DNA of 64,000 bases from Polyodon spathula (taxonomy: Eukaryota; Chordata; Actinopteri; Acipenseriformes; Polyodontidae). This document shows positions 24,443 through 34,601 of this stretch, in pieces. Numbering within the stretch: position 1 is the stretch's first letter; every line of letters starts with the position of its first letter. The notes beneath the pieces were generated by a model. The model saw nothing but the letters and a program-made list of their open reading frames with translations, ran no database searches and was not told the DNA's origin. The position numbers were made by a program, and so were the translations under genes. The stretch spans positions 16,436,370 to 16,500,369 of the forward strand of contig NC_054559.1 in assembly GCF_017654505.1 (NCBI RefSeq), given 5' to 3'.

Positions 24443-25310
24443 ATGTCGGTACAGTCCACTGGGTCCTCCGCTGGGTTCCACCAGTGTGACCAGTGCGCGG
24501 CGAAGCTGCCCAGGCAAGACGAGCACCGGTCCTGCCCCAGATGCCTAGACCCAGAACATGCGGCCAAAGCACTGGCAGGTGAGCTGGACTGCTCTCCCAG
24601 TAGGAAGATCTCGAGAAGAACTAAGCGACGGAGAGCAGCCTTATCCCCAGCAGTCTCTCTTCTCAAGCCATGGGAGAATGAGGACCGTGGTCCAAGGCAC
24701 TGCTCCCCTTCCTCACCAGGCGCAGACGATCCCCGTCACAGTATTGGTGCAAGGTTCCACCTTCACCAAGGGGGATAAGGACTCAACCTGTACGTCCAAG
24801 CCTTGCAGGATGACGGATTCGATGCTTAAAAAGGCATACGCATCGGCAGCGCTGTCAGTTCGAGCAGCTAATGCCATGGCTATACTGGTGCTCTACCAAA
24901 ACCAGCTAGCAGAGAGGCTGCAGGAAAGAGTTACAGAAGCAGACATAGGGGAGCTCCAGGCGGTAGCAAGGACAAATACTGACCTAATGGGGGAGTTAGG
25001 CCAGGCATCAGGGCATTTGTGGCTGACGCAAGCCAAGGTCGTAGAGACTGAGAAGGTGGCGTTACTGGATGCCCCCATTACACTGAGGCAGACATTTGGG
25101 GCGACCATTGATGTGAGCCTCGAGAGGTCCCACAAGGCCAGAGAGGTCGCCTCCAAATTTTCGCGCCTTCCAGCTCACCGTCAGCGCCCAAAGTGGCATT
25201 CACAGCCCGCTGGGGTAAAAGAGTCTGAACACCGCCTTCAATCCCAGAGTAGACAAGCAGGCAGAGGCAGAGCCAGCGGCAAGGGACCACCGCAGGCCAG
25301 GGGTAATTGA
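24443..25310 (+). pseudogene. DIRS gag-like ORF1, frameshifted
   Basis: The first frame (24443-24778) has a Cys-rich motif, CDQCAAKLPRQDEHRSCPRC, typical of the start of fish DIRS gag proteins. From about 24760 the homologous protein continues in another frame (open 24558-25310), with MTDSMLKKAYASAALSVRAA, ERVTEADIGELQAVA and an Arg/Gln/Gly-rich end. At least one frameshift therefore lies near 24560-24780. In active elements the protein would package the RNA template. Confidence 0.8.
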
Positions 25311-25462
25311 TTCTCCGGCTGGAGACCGAGGCTGGGGCCTAAGAAAGACCCACCCCTCTCAAGCCCAAGGGAGACCGCCCCTGAGGGGCCCTGGCTGCCA
25401 CCAAACCCACCCCCACAACCAGACTGACCAACAGCGGTGACCTATGGTAAGGTTGCACCCAG

Positions 25463-26240
25463 GACTCCTGCCTGGGCTGGGGAGCGGTCTGGAATGGGAG
25501 AGGAATAAGAGGCTTGTGGAAGGGACATTGGCAGCAAGCACACATAAATGCCCAAGAGCTGCAAGCAGTGAGCCTGGTGCTATTCTATTTTCGGCAGCAA
25601 TTAGCACACAAACGTGCTGGTCCGGATGGACAATACCACGGTGGTGGCCTACATAAACCACCAAGACGGCCTGCGCTCGCCAGGCCTTCACTACGCAGCG
25701 CACAGACTCCTGTCCTGGACGCACAGAAACTTGCCTTCCATCAGGGCAGTTCACCTCCCCGGTGTGGACAACAAGGCAGCAGACCTCCTGTCCAGAAGAG
25801 CTGCAGACAGCTCGCAGTGGAGGCTGCATCATCAAGTGGTGAAACAGATTTGGGAGAGGTTTCGACCTGCACGAGTCGACCTCTTTGCCACAGCCGAGTC
25901 CACTCATTGCCCCCTATGGTTCTCCATGGAGAGAGACTGGGGCCCTCCCTGGGAGTAGATGCGCTAGCTCACCCCTGGCCACAGGGGCTCTTGTATGCGT
26001 TCCCTCCGCTACCACTAGAGAGGATCAGGGTGGAGAGAGCACAGGTTCTGCTGGTTGCCCCCAGATGGCCGAGACGCCCCTGGTTTGCTCTCCTCTCCGA
26101 CATGTTGTCGGATCAGCCGTGGCAGCTCCTGCTGTGCAAGGACCTCCTGAGCCAAGCGGAGGGGCTATTATGGCACCCGAACCCAGCCCAGCTCCAACTC
26201 TGGGTCTGGCCGTTGAACAGAGCCGTCTATTCAGATGAGG
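25463..26240 (+). pseudogene. DIRS RNase H and connection domain, two frameshifts; reverse transcriptase absent
   Basis: The frame at 25463 starts with DSCLGWGAVWN, the first catalytic Asp block of RNase H, and continues HINAQELQAVSLVL. Near 25610 homology moves to another frame (DNTTVVAYINHQDGL, then VHLPGVDNKAADLLSRRAAD). Near 25945 it returns to the first frame with GVDALAHPWPQGLLYAFPPL and LLWHPNPAQLQLWVWPL. Directly upstream, between the gag stop (25310) and 25463, only about 150 bases remain where a reverse transcriptase of several hundred codons should be. The deletion seems to have removed that whole domain. Confidence 0.88.
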
Positions 26241-26358
26241 TTTGCCAGATGCAGTAGTAGAAACGCTACAGTCTGCTAGGGCGCCGAGCACTAGAGCCCA
26301 GTACTCATATAAATGGAAAGTTTTCCAAGACTGATGCCTTGCTGAAGGTCACGATCCT

Positions 26359-27230
26359 GTGACCTGCCCTATTGAGACGATATTAACCTTCTTACAACAT
26401 GTGTTTGACGCAGGAAAATCAGCGTCCACTTTGAAGGTATACCTGGCAGCAATATCAGTGTGCCATGACAAAATTGACTCGGTGTCCCCTGGGGCACATT
26501 TGCTGGCAATGCAATTTCTTAAAGGGGCTCGGAGGCTTTGTCCTCCCATGAAAAGTATGGTCCCCAAGTGGGATCTAGAACTGGTACTGTGGACCCTTAT
26601 GGGTCCCCCATTCGAGCCAATGGCGTTAGCAGAACTGTGCCCTGTTTCATTGAAGGTGGCGTTTATAATGGCCATTATGTCTGCCAGACAAGTAAGTGAG
26701 CTTCATGCGCTGTCCATTGATGACACATGCATGGCTTTTATGGGAAATAGCTTGGCGGGTAGTATTAAGAACAAATCCATCCTTTTCGCAAAGGTGGTGT
26801 CCTCATTCCATATTAACCAACCAGTGGTTTTGGAAACTTTCAGACATCCCCCGCACGAGTCAGAGGAGGACCGTAGACAGCACACACTATGCCCAGTTCA
26901 GGCTCTGTGCTGTTATCTGGATAGGACGGCATCCTGGAGACAGTCCAACCAGCTGTTTGTCTGCTACGGGTCCCGCTCTAGAGGTCAGGCCCTATCGAAG
27001 CAACGTCTAGCGCACTGGGTGACAGATGCAATACGCTTGGCGTATGAACAATCGGACTGCCCGTTACCGGGGGACATTACAGCCCATTCTACCAGGGGCC
27101 AGGCAACTTCGTGGGCTTTCCTTCTTGGCGCCTCCTTAGTTGAGTTATGCAATGCTGCACATGGACAGGTAGTCAGACATTTGCACATTTTTACCGTCTT
27201 GATGTTGCAAACCGAGCGAGACCCTCTTTG
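26359..27230 (+). pseudogene. DIRS tyrosine recombinase, frameshifted before the catalytic Tyr
   Basis: A 290-codon open frame. The N-terminal core-binding part has FDAGKSASTLKVYLAAISVC. The catalytic part has MSARQVSELHALSID (first Arg) and DITAHSTRGQATSWAFLLGA (His-x-x-Arg). The expected end of the protein (FAHFYRLDVA) is present but in a different frame, with the Tyr codon at 27192-27194. A one-base change near 27155-27160 thus cut the enzyme off from its nucleophile. In an intact element this recombinase inserts the circular DNA copy. Confidence 0.92.
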
Positions 27231-27327
27231 AGCTCTAGGGTGTTGCAGGCAGCATGTGGGCTCTGAGGCTATCGCCATGAGGCTGTACTGTCAGTAATCT
27301 CGAGCCACGGCAGCTTTGGCACAGCTT

Positions 27328-27413
27328 CCCATTCGGTAAAGGTTGTCATTCCATTAAAAGGGAACGTTAGGTTATTACCGTAAGCCTGGTTCCCTGAAAG
27401 AGAATGACAACCA
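27328..27413 (+). repeat. DIRS internal complementary region
   Basis: CCCATTCGGTAAAGGTTGTC to GGGAAC (27328-27365) is the complement of the left ITR start. GTTAGGTTATTACC to GACAACC (27366-27411) is the complement of the element's right end. Read as one strand it equals the inverse of the right-end/left-end joint, as the DIRS replication model needs. Confidence 0.93.
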
Positions 27414-27447
27414 TTACCCTTCGAGGTCGTAAATATAGTGAAATAAA

Positions 27448-27638
27448 ATGGTGATATGCTACTGTGAGGACGACTCTCTTCAACAGCAGGTGGGAGGGAC
27501 TTCCCACCTCACAGCGGGGCGCTGATAGGGCAGCTTTTTAATATATGTTCAGTGATTGACGGTCAGAGAGAGCTCTTTCCCATTCGGTAATGGTTGTCAT
27601 TCTTTTTCAGGGAACCAGGGTTATGGTAATAACCTAAC
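27448..27638 (-). repeat. DIRS right inverted terminal repeat
   Basis: Inverted relative to 23799-23966, with matching phrases such as GGTGGGAGGGACTTCCCACC and CATTCGGTAATGGTTGTCAT. It ends AGGGTTATGGTAATAACCTA then AC, a segment the left ITR does not have but the internal complementary region does. Confidence 0.92.
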
Positions 27639-27641
27639 GTT

Positions 27642-28180
27642 ATTTCACTGTGTCGTCTTCATCTTGAACATCCCAGTGTGTGACTGCTTACCGTCACCAG
27701 CACCTCGTCTGTGTTAGACAGTTTCAATGCACCTGACAATTAAATTACTTCACAGTATTGGTCTTATCTGGGAATGGAGAGCAGTCTTGCATTGTTTGAC
27801 ATGACCACTAGAGGGGGGGCTACACCGCTTCTTGACCTGTATTACTAAGTCTTGCCTGTAGTCGAGCGCAAATGATAAATGAACAAGAGTAGATTGTAAC
27901 CGTACTACTGTTTCAGGAAGGGCAGTTACTGCGGAACAGCTAGCTGCTGGGTTATTTGCATGATCGGTGAATACAATAAATCGTTTTTTTATTCCCCACA
28001 AGGGCTCATTAGCAATCGGCCTTAAATATTAAAGACTTTCAGATTAATTAACAAACCAAAATTAACAAATTACATAACAAAGACTGTGTTATATAGTCAG
28101 ACAACTGTGCTGCTCATTCCACTGTTGCAGTCTACCATTGCGCTACCAGCACTGCATTGCCGCTGAAGATCAGGCAGAAC
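27642..28180. other. Intergenic DNA right of the DIRS element
   Basis: No gene found. A CTCF-like motif (ACCACTAGAGGGGGGGC) lies at 27803-27819. The rest is AT-rich and ordinary. Confidence 0.45.
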
Positions 28181-28185
28181 TGTCA

Positions 28186-28281
28186 ACTCTCCCTTCGTCA
28201 ACTTTCCCTTCGTCAACTTTCCCTTCGTCAATTCTCCCTTCGTCAACTTTCCCTTCGTCAATTCTCCCTTCGTCAATTCTC
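28186..28281. repeat. 15-bp minisatellite
   Basis: About six to seven units of a 15-bp motif, CCCTTCGTCAACTTT, alternating with the variant ending ATTCT. The alternating variants mean the array probably grew by duplication of pairs of units. Both strands stay open for about 70 codons, but with no recognisable protein. Confidence 0.92.
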
Positions 28282-28640
28282 CTCGATAACTCTCGGGACA
28301 CATTTGTTCCCGTATTTTGCCGTTTCTTGACTTTGAAATGTCCTGAAGCCATCTCTATAAGCACGTTTTTATGAGAAAGTTGGGACGAACGTCCCAAGAG
28401 TGTGGACGATGTGACCCAAACAGGGTCCCGCGACTTCGACCAGAAATAATGTCGGAGTCGGAAGTATGAACCAACTTAGATGTTTTCTACTCGCTTGTTA
28501 GAGGCGCCGTGGCTACTATCTTTGTGGGGACATTTTCTCAAATACGCACACAGCGCTAAGGACACCAGGAATTAATGGAGCGGCGTGGTGTGCTGAGGGG
28601 ACAACGCTGGGCGTGTGTGTTTGGTGGGCCATAATCGTCT
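28282..28640. other. CpG-bearing unique DNA between minisatellite and GA array
   Basis: CpGs are denser here than in nearby DNA (for example CAGGGTCCCGCGACTTCGAC and GTCGGAGTCGG). It could be part of a promoter or a recent insertion. No gene recognised. Confidence 0.35.
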
Positions 28641-28652
28641 GCGTCAGGAATC

Positions 28653-28725
28653 GAGAAAGAGAGAGAGAGAGAGAAGAAAAGTGCGCCTCCTTCAGTATCA
28701 TCTGAGGGTTTAACTCAGGGAGGGA

Positions 28726-28782
<57 letters not shown>

Positions 28783-28824
28783 GAGAGAAAAGTGTATCAT
28801 CTGAGGGTTTAACTCAGGGAGGGA

Positions 28825-28882
<58 letters not shown>

Positions 28883-29043
28883 AGAGAAAAACGGAGGAAG
28901 TCATATATCTAGACTGGAGAGAGAGGAGAGAGAGAGGAGAGAAGAGAAGAGAGAGGAGAGAAGAGAGAGAGAGAAGAGAGAGAGAGAAAGAGAGAGAAAA
29001 AGAGAGAGAGAGAGAAACGGAGGATTGGAGTCCCTCCGAGGGA

Positions 29044-29095
<52 letters not shown>
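28653..29095. repeat. GA-rich satellite-like array with duplicated spacer
   Basis: Long (GA)n tracts are separated by a spacer, TCTGAGGGTTTAACTCAGGG followed by AGGGAGGGT, seen at about 28699 and 28797, about 98 bp apart; a shortened form (CCGAGGGAGGGT) is at about 29036. The middle part is an irregular GAGAGAA run. Long Ser/Leu and Arg/Glu frames across it are artefacts of the repeat. Confidence 0.92.
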
Positions 29096-30715
29096 AATCA
29101 AGCTCGCCCGCTATAGGACTATACGGTAATACGTGAAGACGATATACCATGAACTAGGGGTGGTGTATTCATTTTTTAAATTTAGTAAACAAGAAGGACA
29201 AGGACACGAGGGGAGACAGAAATTGAAAAGTAAGGTGGTTATTTTATTTTTTTGTATTTATTTCTGATTAATTTGCAATAATAACAGCGAAAGCTATAGG
29301 CGTACGAACTGTGATCCTATTGTATGCATTGATATGTTACCCTACTGCAAAGATTTGTCATCACTGGCATGCGTCTCTCTCTGTGTGGATGTACAATGCG
29401 TCTCTCTCTCTCTCTCTCTCTCTCTGTGGAGCAATGCAACGGACATTTCAGTACTGACATTAGACAGCAATGCCATAACAAAACGGTATAGCGCTAGCCT
29501 TGAAAAGCACACAGACCGTGAGAACAACGGTGTGTGGTGTTGTTAGAGCCGGTGACTAGAAGCAAAGGTAGGCAGCGTGGGGCTAACGAAACGGCTGTCG
29601 TAGATATTTAATCATATTTTATTACATCTGCTTTAATACAATGCCTGTTAATCACAGCTGTAGAGGTTCTTCCTCTGTGCTCGCTGCTAACAGCGCTGAT
29701 TTGGGGAGGTCGGCTGCACTTTGTAGTTTTTAGAAAGCATGGACTCCTACTTGTATTATTATCAGTATTATTTTAACGGAGTGGTACCTAAGTATGTGCC
29801 ACTGAACAAACAGTTTAAACACATCATAATAACATAAAACAGTATTTATTTATGTACAGTAGCTACCTATTAGTTACATGTAGCAGGGAATAAATACAGA
29901 GTATTTTAACATGTAGATGTAGATATTGAGACACACACACACACACACACCTCTCTCTCTCTGTGTATATATCTATCTATCTAGATAGATAGATAGATAG
30001 ATACTAAAGATTGCGAGCTCTGCGCTTCGTGTGAATCGTGCAGTATTGCTGCGCTCAGCAGATTTATTATTTTTTTTTTTTCCAAGAAAAGCAATTACAG
30101 AGGTTTTGATTTAGCGCGTGGTGCTGAGCTGGCAGCGCGCGCGGCGTTAATGTCAGTAATTAGGAGCAAGTGTCGAGTTAACCGCGGATCAGATCCGTGT
30201 AATTAGCAGCAAACACTGCCTCGTGCCCGCACAGCCAGGTTTGAGATCTCGTCTCGGGAGGGAAGAAAGAGCTGGTGATGGTCTGATAGACAGGCACTAC
30301 ACTACAGTGAGCAAGATTCGCTGTGTACGGCATGACCGCTAAGCGGAACACGTTTTGATCACTTGAAAACGGAACCACTGCATCACAATTCTGGATTTAT
30401 AGCAGGAAGCCACACGATACAACGGCGTCGGAGAAACAATTATATTCTGCAACACACACACAACATTGGCACACATCCCCATGCTGTACAAATACACAGT
30501 ATAGTCTGCTGCCTGCATTTCAAAATCCTACACATATGCACTCACACTTGCCTTCCGGTAAATACATGCATTTACTGGTACTACATTGTGGAGTCATATT
30601 TATATACGGCATGTACTGTCTTCGTTTTTAATCTATAGATAGCACAGCTCTGTCCATCCTACTGTATTAATACACCTAAGGACATAGAAGCATAAGCATA
30701 AATCGCAGACATGTT
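29096..30715. other. Non-coding DNA with short simple repeats and a CpG patch
   Basis: Contains (TC)n at about 29399-29424 and a compound (CA)n, (CT)n, (ATCT/ATAG)n tract at about 29931-30002. A patch at about 30110-30250 has GGCAGCGCGCGCGGCG and other CpGs and could be a remote diras1 first exon or enhancer. No coding sequence recognised. Confidence 0.4.
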
Positions 30716-30727
30716 GGTATATATATA

Positions 30728-30778
<51 letters not shown>

Positions 30779-30781
30779 CTA

Positions 30782-30839
<58 letters not shown>
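30716..30839. repeat. Compound (TA)n/(GT)n microsatellite
   Basis: Interrupted (TA)n at about 30716-30780 is followed by an uninterrupted (GT)n of about 27 units to 30839. Alternating purine-pyrimidine of this length can form Z-DNA or cruciforms. Confidence 0.95.
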
Positions 30840-30840
<1 letters not shown>

Positions 30841-31238
30841 CACGAAGTAAATAACGGCGCTGTAAAAAATAAAAAAAAGTTGAAACGATATATTGTTACT
30901 ATTGGGTTTTACCAGATAGCACACACACACTCATTGCAAGTAATGCCTTACTGTTTGTTATCTGAATGATCCACACGCGGGATCCAGTATATGGGGGGCG
31001 CAATGGAAGAATGAGATCCTTTAGTAATTGCTGCCAGCTTCTATTATTGAATGTGCATGAATATGTACTTAAGCGATGTTCAATTCTGAATAATAAGGCT
31101 ACTGTCGGGGTGTTGTGGTGGAGTCACCGTCGGGAGTCCATAAATCTCTAATGTAAAAAATATGCATCTGACTCAATGTGCGTGACTCTATTTACACAGT
31201 AAACTTGTTGACACATTAAAGACAACTGTGTAATTGTG

Positions 31239-31239
<1 letters not shown>

Positions 31240-31322
<83 letters not shown>
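31240..31322. repeat. (TA)n microsatellite
   Basis: About 40 TA units. Confidence 0.95.
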
Positions 31323-31328
<6 letters not shown>

Positions 31329-33956
31329 TTTGATAATTTGTCTGATCTTCATAGCATTCTTAGTCAATTTTTTTGTGGGTTGTCTATAGTTCGCTACTGC
31401 TGTGTAGATATTACAGCCTCTGGTTCATTTCTTAAACCACCGCTCTTCAGAACAGCCTCTGTAGCTGAAAAAAGACTTAGTAAGCCTTGTCAGTAATAAT
31501 CAGAAACAGTAATACATAATTGTATTTATTGCACAAAATAAGATATTGAACAGGCAAGAAACGAAATAGTTTGAAACGCAGGACAAGCCACGTAAAGGTA
31601 ATACTATCACTAAGTCAAACTAACTGAGCTGGGTTTGCAGGGATCAGGGCTCCTGAACCTGTGTGCACTTCAATCTGATTGAAGCCCCAAGCCGACTCCA
31701 GCTCCAAACGGGCTTGCATTCAGAACATAGACAGGGTTTGGGAATCACTCCCACAGATAGGCAACTTCAATATGATTAGATTGTGCTCATACACAGGGCA
31801 ATTAAGAAACAGCCAATTCCTTCATAAAATGGAAATCGGAGTAGCTTCTTGCTTACAATAATTGTATTTCTTTCCATTTGCACTTGCATTGGAACCCATC
31901 TTCCCTTTAAAACAATGCTGCTGTGGGATCAGACCCCTAGCTGTGCGTGAGATCATTTTAATTGAAGGCAGGACTGGGGATGAGTGCAGTGTGGACACTG
32001 GAGCGGGCTCCTTGGTGTCTGTCTCCCTAGACAGTCCTCTAATGAGCTGGCTCATGCCAAAGAGATTTCTGAGATAAATAAATAATGTCATGTAAATAGA
32101 CAGAGGAAAAGTAAAAAAACAAACAGAGCAGAGTAGAATCCGGCAGGCCCAGCTGCCTTAACATCTGGACAGCAGGCAGGGGAGGCCAAGTCAATCTGCA
32201 GCTCCTAAAGAAGTCTTTACGGAGGTCGTGAAGACATGAAAACATCTGTCGAAGATTTTCCTTTTTTTTTTTTGTAGAATGATTGTGTTTAGAGTTATGG
32301 CTGCAATAAGGATGGTACTTTTTCCCTCTTCTTGGTCGTCATGATGACAATGCCAAGGCGATGCCTCCTCTCTCCTTAAACCCAATGACACCCGCCCTTG
32401 TCGATTGCTACTTCATTTCATCTGACAGTGATTAAAGAGCTGCTGGGGCACGATTCCCTTTCCTGAGCAGATCTCTTTCAGTCAGAGTGGTTCTGTCAGG
32501 GGCTGGCCGGCCTGGTGCATTGACAAGTCAATGTGAAGCCTCTCACATCGAGGTCGATGGACAGTGAACTGCAAGGGGTGGATTCAGTTCAGAAATACTG
32601 TGCTATTTGCTGTATTATGGCAACATTCAATGTAACTTTCCAGAGGAGCTGTAAACCAATTCAAATTCATGAGCCGTTTTATTCATGCAGGCGTGTGTCT
32701 GGGGGTTTGATCGCACGATAGAACAAGAAAACACCTCAGGTCAGGAAGCTGCACTTTTTGATTGAGTCTTGCTTTGCCATATCCTACAATCATATTCCTC
32801 TTGATGTTGCAGTACAACCCCTTGGTGTGTGTTTATATTGTGCACTCTTCTGGTTTTGCAATGGTACTCAGATAGTATTTTTTTTGGAAGGGTGGGTGCA
32901 ACAGTGAGACCAGTCTGGGATCAGCGATTATGCAATCTGCCTGGAAATCCTGAGCTCTCTGTGCAGATTCACCCCGGGGCTCTGTGAGAGGCAATGCAGC
33001 GACCCTGGCAAAATGACTTCTTCACTACAGACAGACTCGTCCTAGCAAGCATATAAAACTGTATAGCAGCAGCTGCAGCCCCTATACTAGGCATCCAGGG
33101 TGACTTTCCCCTCAAGTGAATTGAAACTGTGTCTCCACCTGCAGACCTGGTTTCTAACCTGTTGAATCTGAGCTCCCTGGTGTAAGAATCTGATTTGATA
33201 CCCTTGACACTACCCTAAAGATCTGCATGTGTTTCCACATTTCCGCCTATAACTTTCATTCAGTACAATATCAGCTGTAGAGATCAGTGCAGTGTGCAGC
33301 AGTGTGTATGCTGTCCAGTCTGACCAAGAACCTGCTAACTCCCCTTGCAATCGCTGAAAGCAGGAACTTCAAACTCCTTTCTTCAGTCCAGTAGCACTTA
33401 TCAAGTACTTTCACTGATATGTCCAATTGTGTTTTGTGTCGCAGTCCTCTGCATCTGTCACCTTCCCCCATCCGCACTTAGATAATCCCAATCCCTAAAG
33501 ATCCTAGACCCAGTGGTTCTTTATTTTCAGCATCCCTTTTACAAGCATGGCCCTTTGTCTAATCATTTTAGTGTGTGTGTCTGGGATAGGGTGGTAAGTT
33601 ACATTTGTGTCTGTGTTGCACAGCCCTCTGTGTGCGTGTGTAAGGTTAGTGAAAGTGGAGGCTTTTGGCTGCTGAGCTGCTCTGCACTGTAAAACTCCAA
33701 ATGCCACCGTCTGCATGCGCAGGCTGCCCTGAACACTGCAGCATTCTGAATACGACCACTCAGTATAACTATGCTTCAAGGAGAAAAAACTGCAGCAGCG
33801 CTGCAATTAATATCGATTGATAAGTATCTCTATATTAACCCCACTGCTGTTTTACCCCCAGTTGTTCATCAATAAGGGATGGATCTGATCAGCCTAGACA
33901 CTGATGAGCCGTGGCTGGATTTAAAGCATGTTCCAGTGGGTGGGGATCCCCCTGGA

Positions 33957-34005
33957 TTGCATCACCACTTTATTGATACCCGGGATAGCACAGGTGGTGA
34001 TGCAA
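33957..34005. repeat. Perfect 12-bp inverted repeat
   Basis: TTGCATCACCAC at 33957-33968 and GTGGTGATGCAA at 33994-34005 pair across 25 nt. Both arms have further partial matches (GGATTGC and GCAATGC type). It could be the centre of an old palindromic repeat; there is no other support for a small RNA gene. Confidence 0.55.
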
Positions 34006-34549
34006 TGCAAGGTAATTCCCTAGTGCTCTAAAATAAACAGAAACATCCAGCTGTGGCTTATCCTGAAGAGATAGAGACTAGTCCAATCAGCCCCTAACTA
34101 TTCAATGAAACATGATGGAAAGAGGAGCTGTTTTCTGAATCCACTTTTATTCTGTTCTTGCAAAGGGGTCTAAGCTGTCTCACAGGACTCCCCGGAGCAC
34201 TCAGGGGTGGATTATTTCTATAGCAGCCGAGGCAACCAAAGCTCTGGGGGAGAATCTGTCTGGCTCTGGTTTGCATAGCTGCCTTGCTGACAGTCTCACC
34301 AGAGACCAGTATACCCTCTCAGCTACTTATTTGTAATTCTTGTTTATTCAGATACATTGCACAGTTGTTGTGTCTGTTCTAAACAGACTATGATGAATGT
34401 TTGCATATAAGTGATTGCTTAGACTTTCCCTTCAAAAGTAAGAAGTAAAAAATCTGATGGAGATAATTAGGTTGGTCTTGGACTTATGAGTGAGAGGCAA
34501 ATGAAAAAGAAACTCACAGCAACTGTAATGAATGAAGTACAACACTGTG

Positions 34550-34558
34550 TGCGTGTCT

Positions 34559-34600
<42 letters not shown>
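34550..34600. repeat. (GT)n microsatellite
   Basis: About 25 GT units with a few CT interruptions at the left. Confidence 0.92.

Positions 34601-34601
<1 letters not shown>

Larger units (their letters stand above)
23799..27641 (+). mobile_element. DIRS-type tyrosine-recombinase retrotransposon, internally deleted
   Basis: Three diagnostic parts are visible. First, inverted terminal repeats: 23799-23966 is matched in reverse complement by about 27448-27638. Second, an internal complementary region at about 27328-27413, whose left half is the complement of the element's left end and right half the complement of its right end, meeting at AACGTT (27363-27368). Third, remnants of gag, RNase H and tyrosine recombinase in DIRS order. 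The left end starts GTTCCCTTTC and the right end finishes CCTAAC then GTT. At 3.84 kb it is shorter than full fish DIRS elements; the reverse transcriptase is missing. All frames are damaged, so the copy is dead. Confidence 0.95.

Noticed and set aside
28809..29150. Long Ser/Leu and Arg/Glu reading frames on both strands
   Set aside because: They are translations of (GA)n repeats with no other coding sign.
30105..30140. REST/NRSF site near diras1 (GGTGCTGAGC with GGCAGCGCG)
   Set aside because: Only a half site is present; the second half does not match at the needed spacing.
33957..34005. microRNA precursor
   Set aside because: The 12-bp stem with a 25-nt loop is too short and lacks extended pairing.
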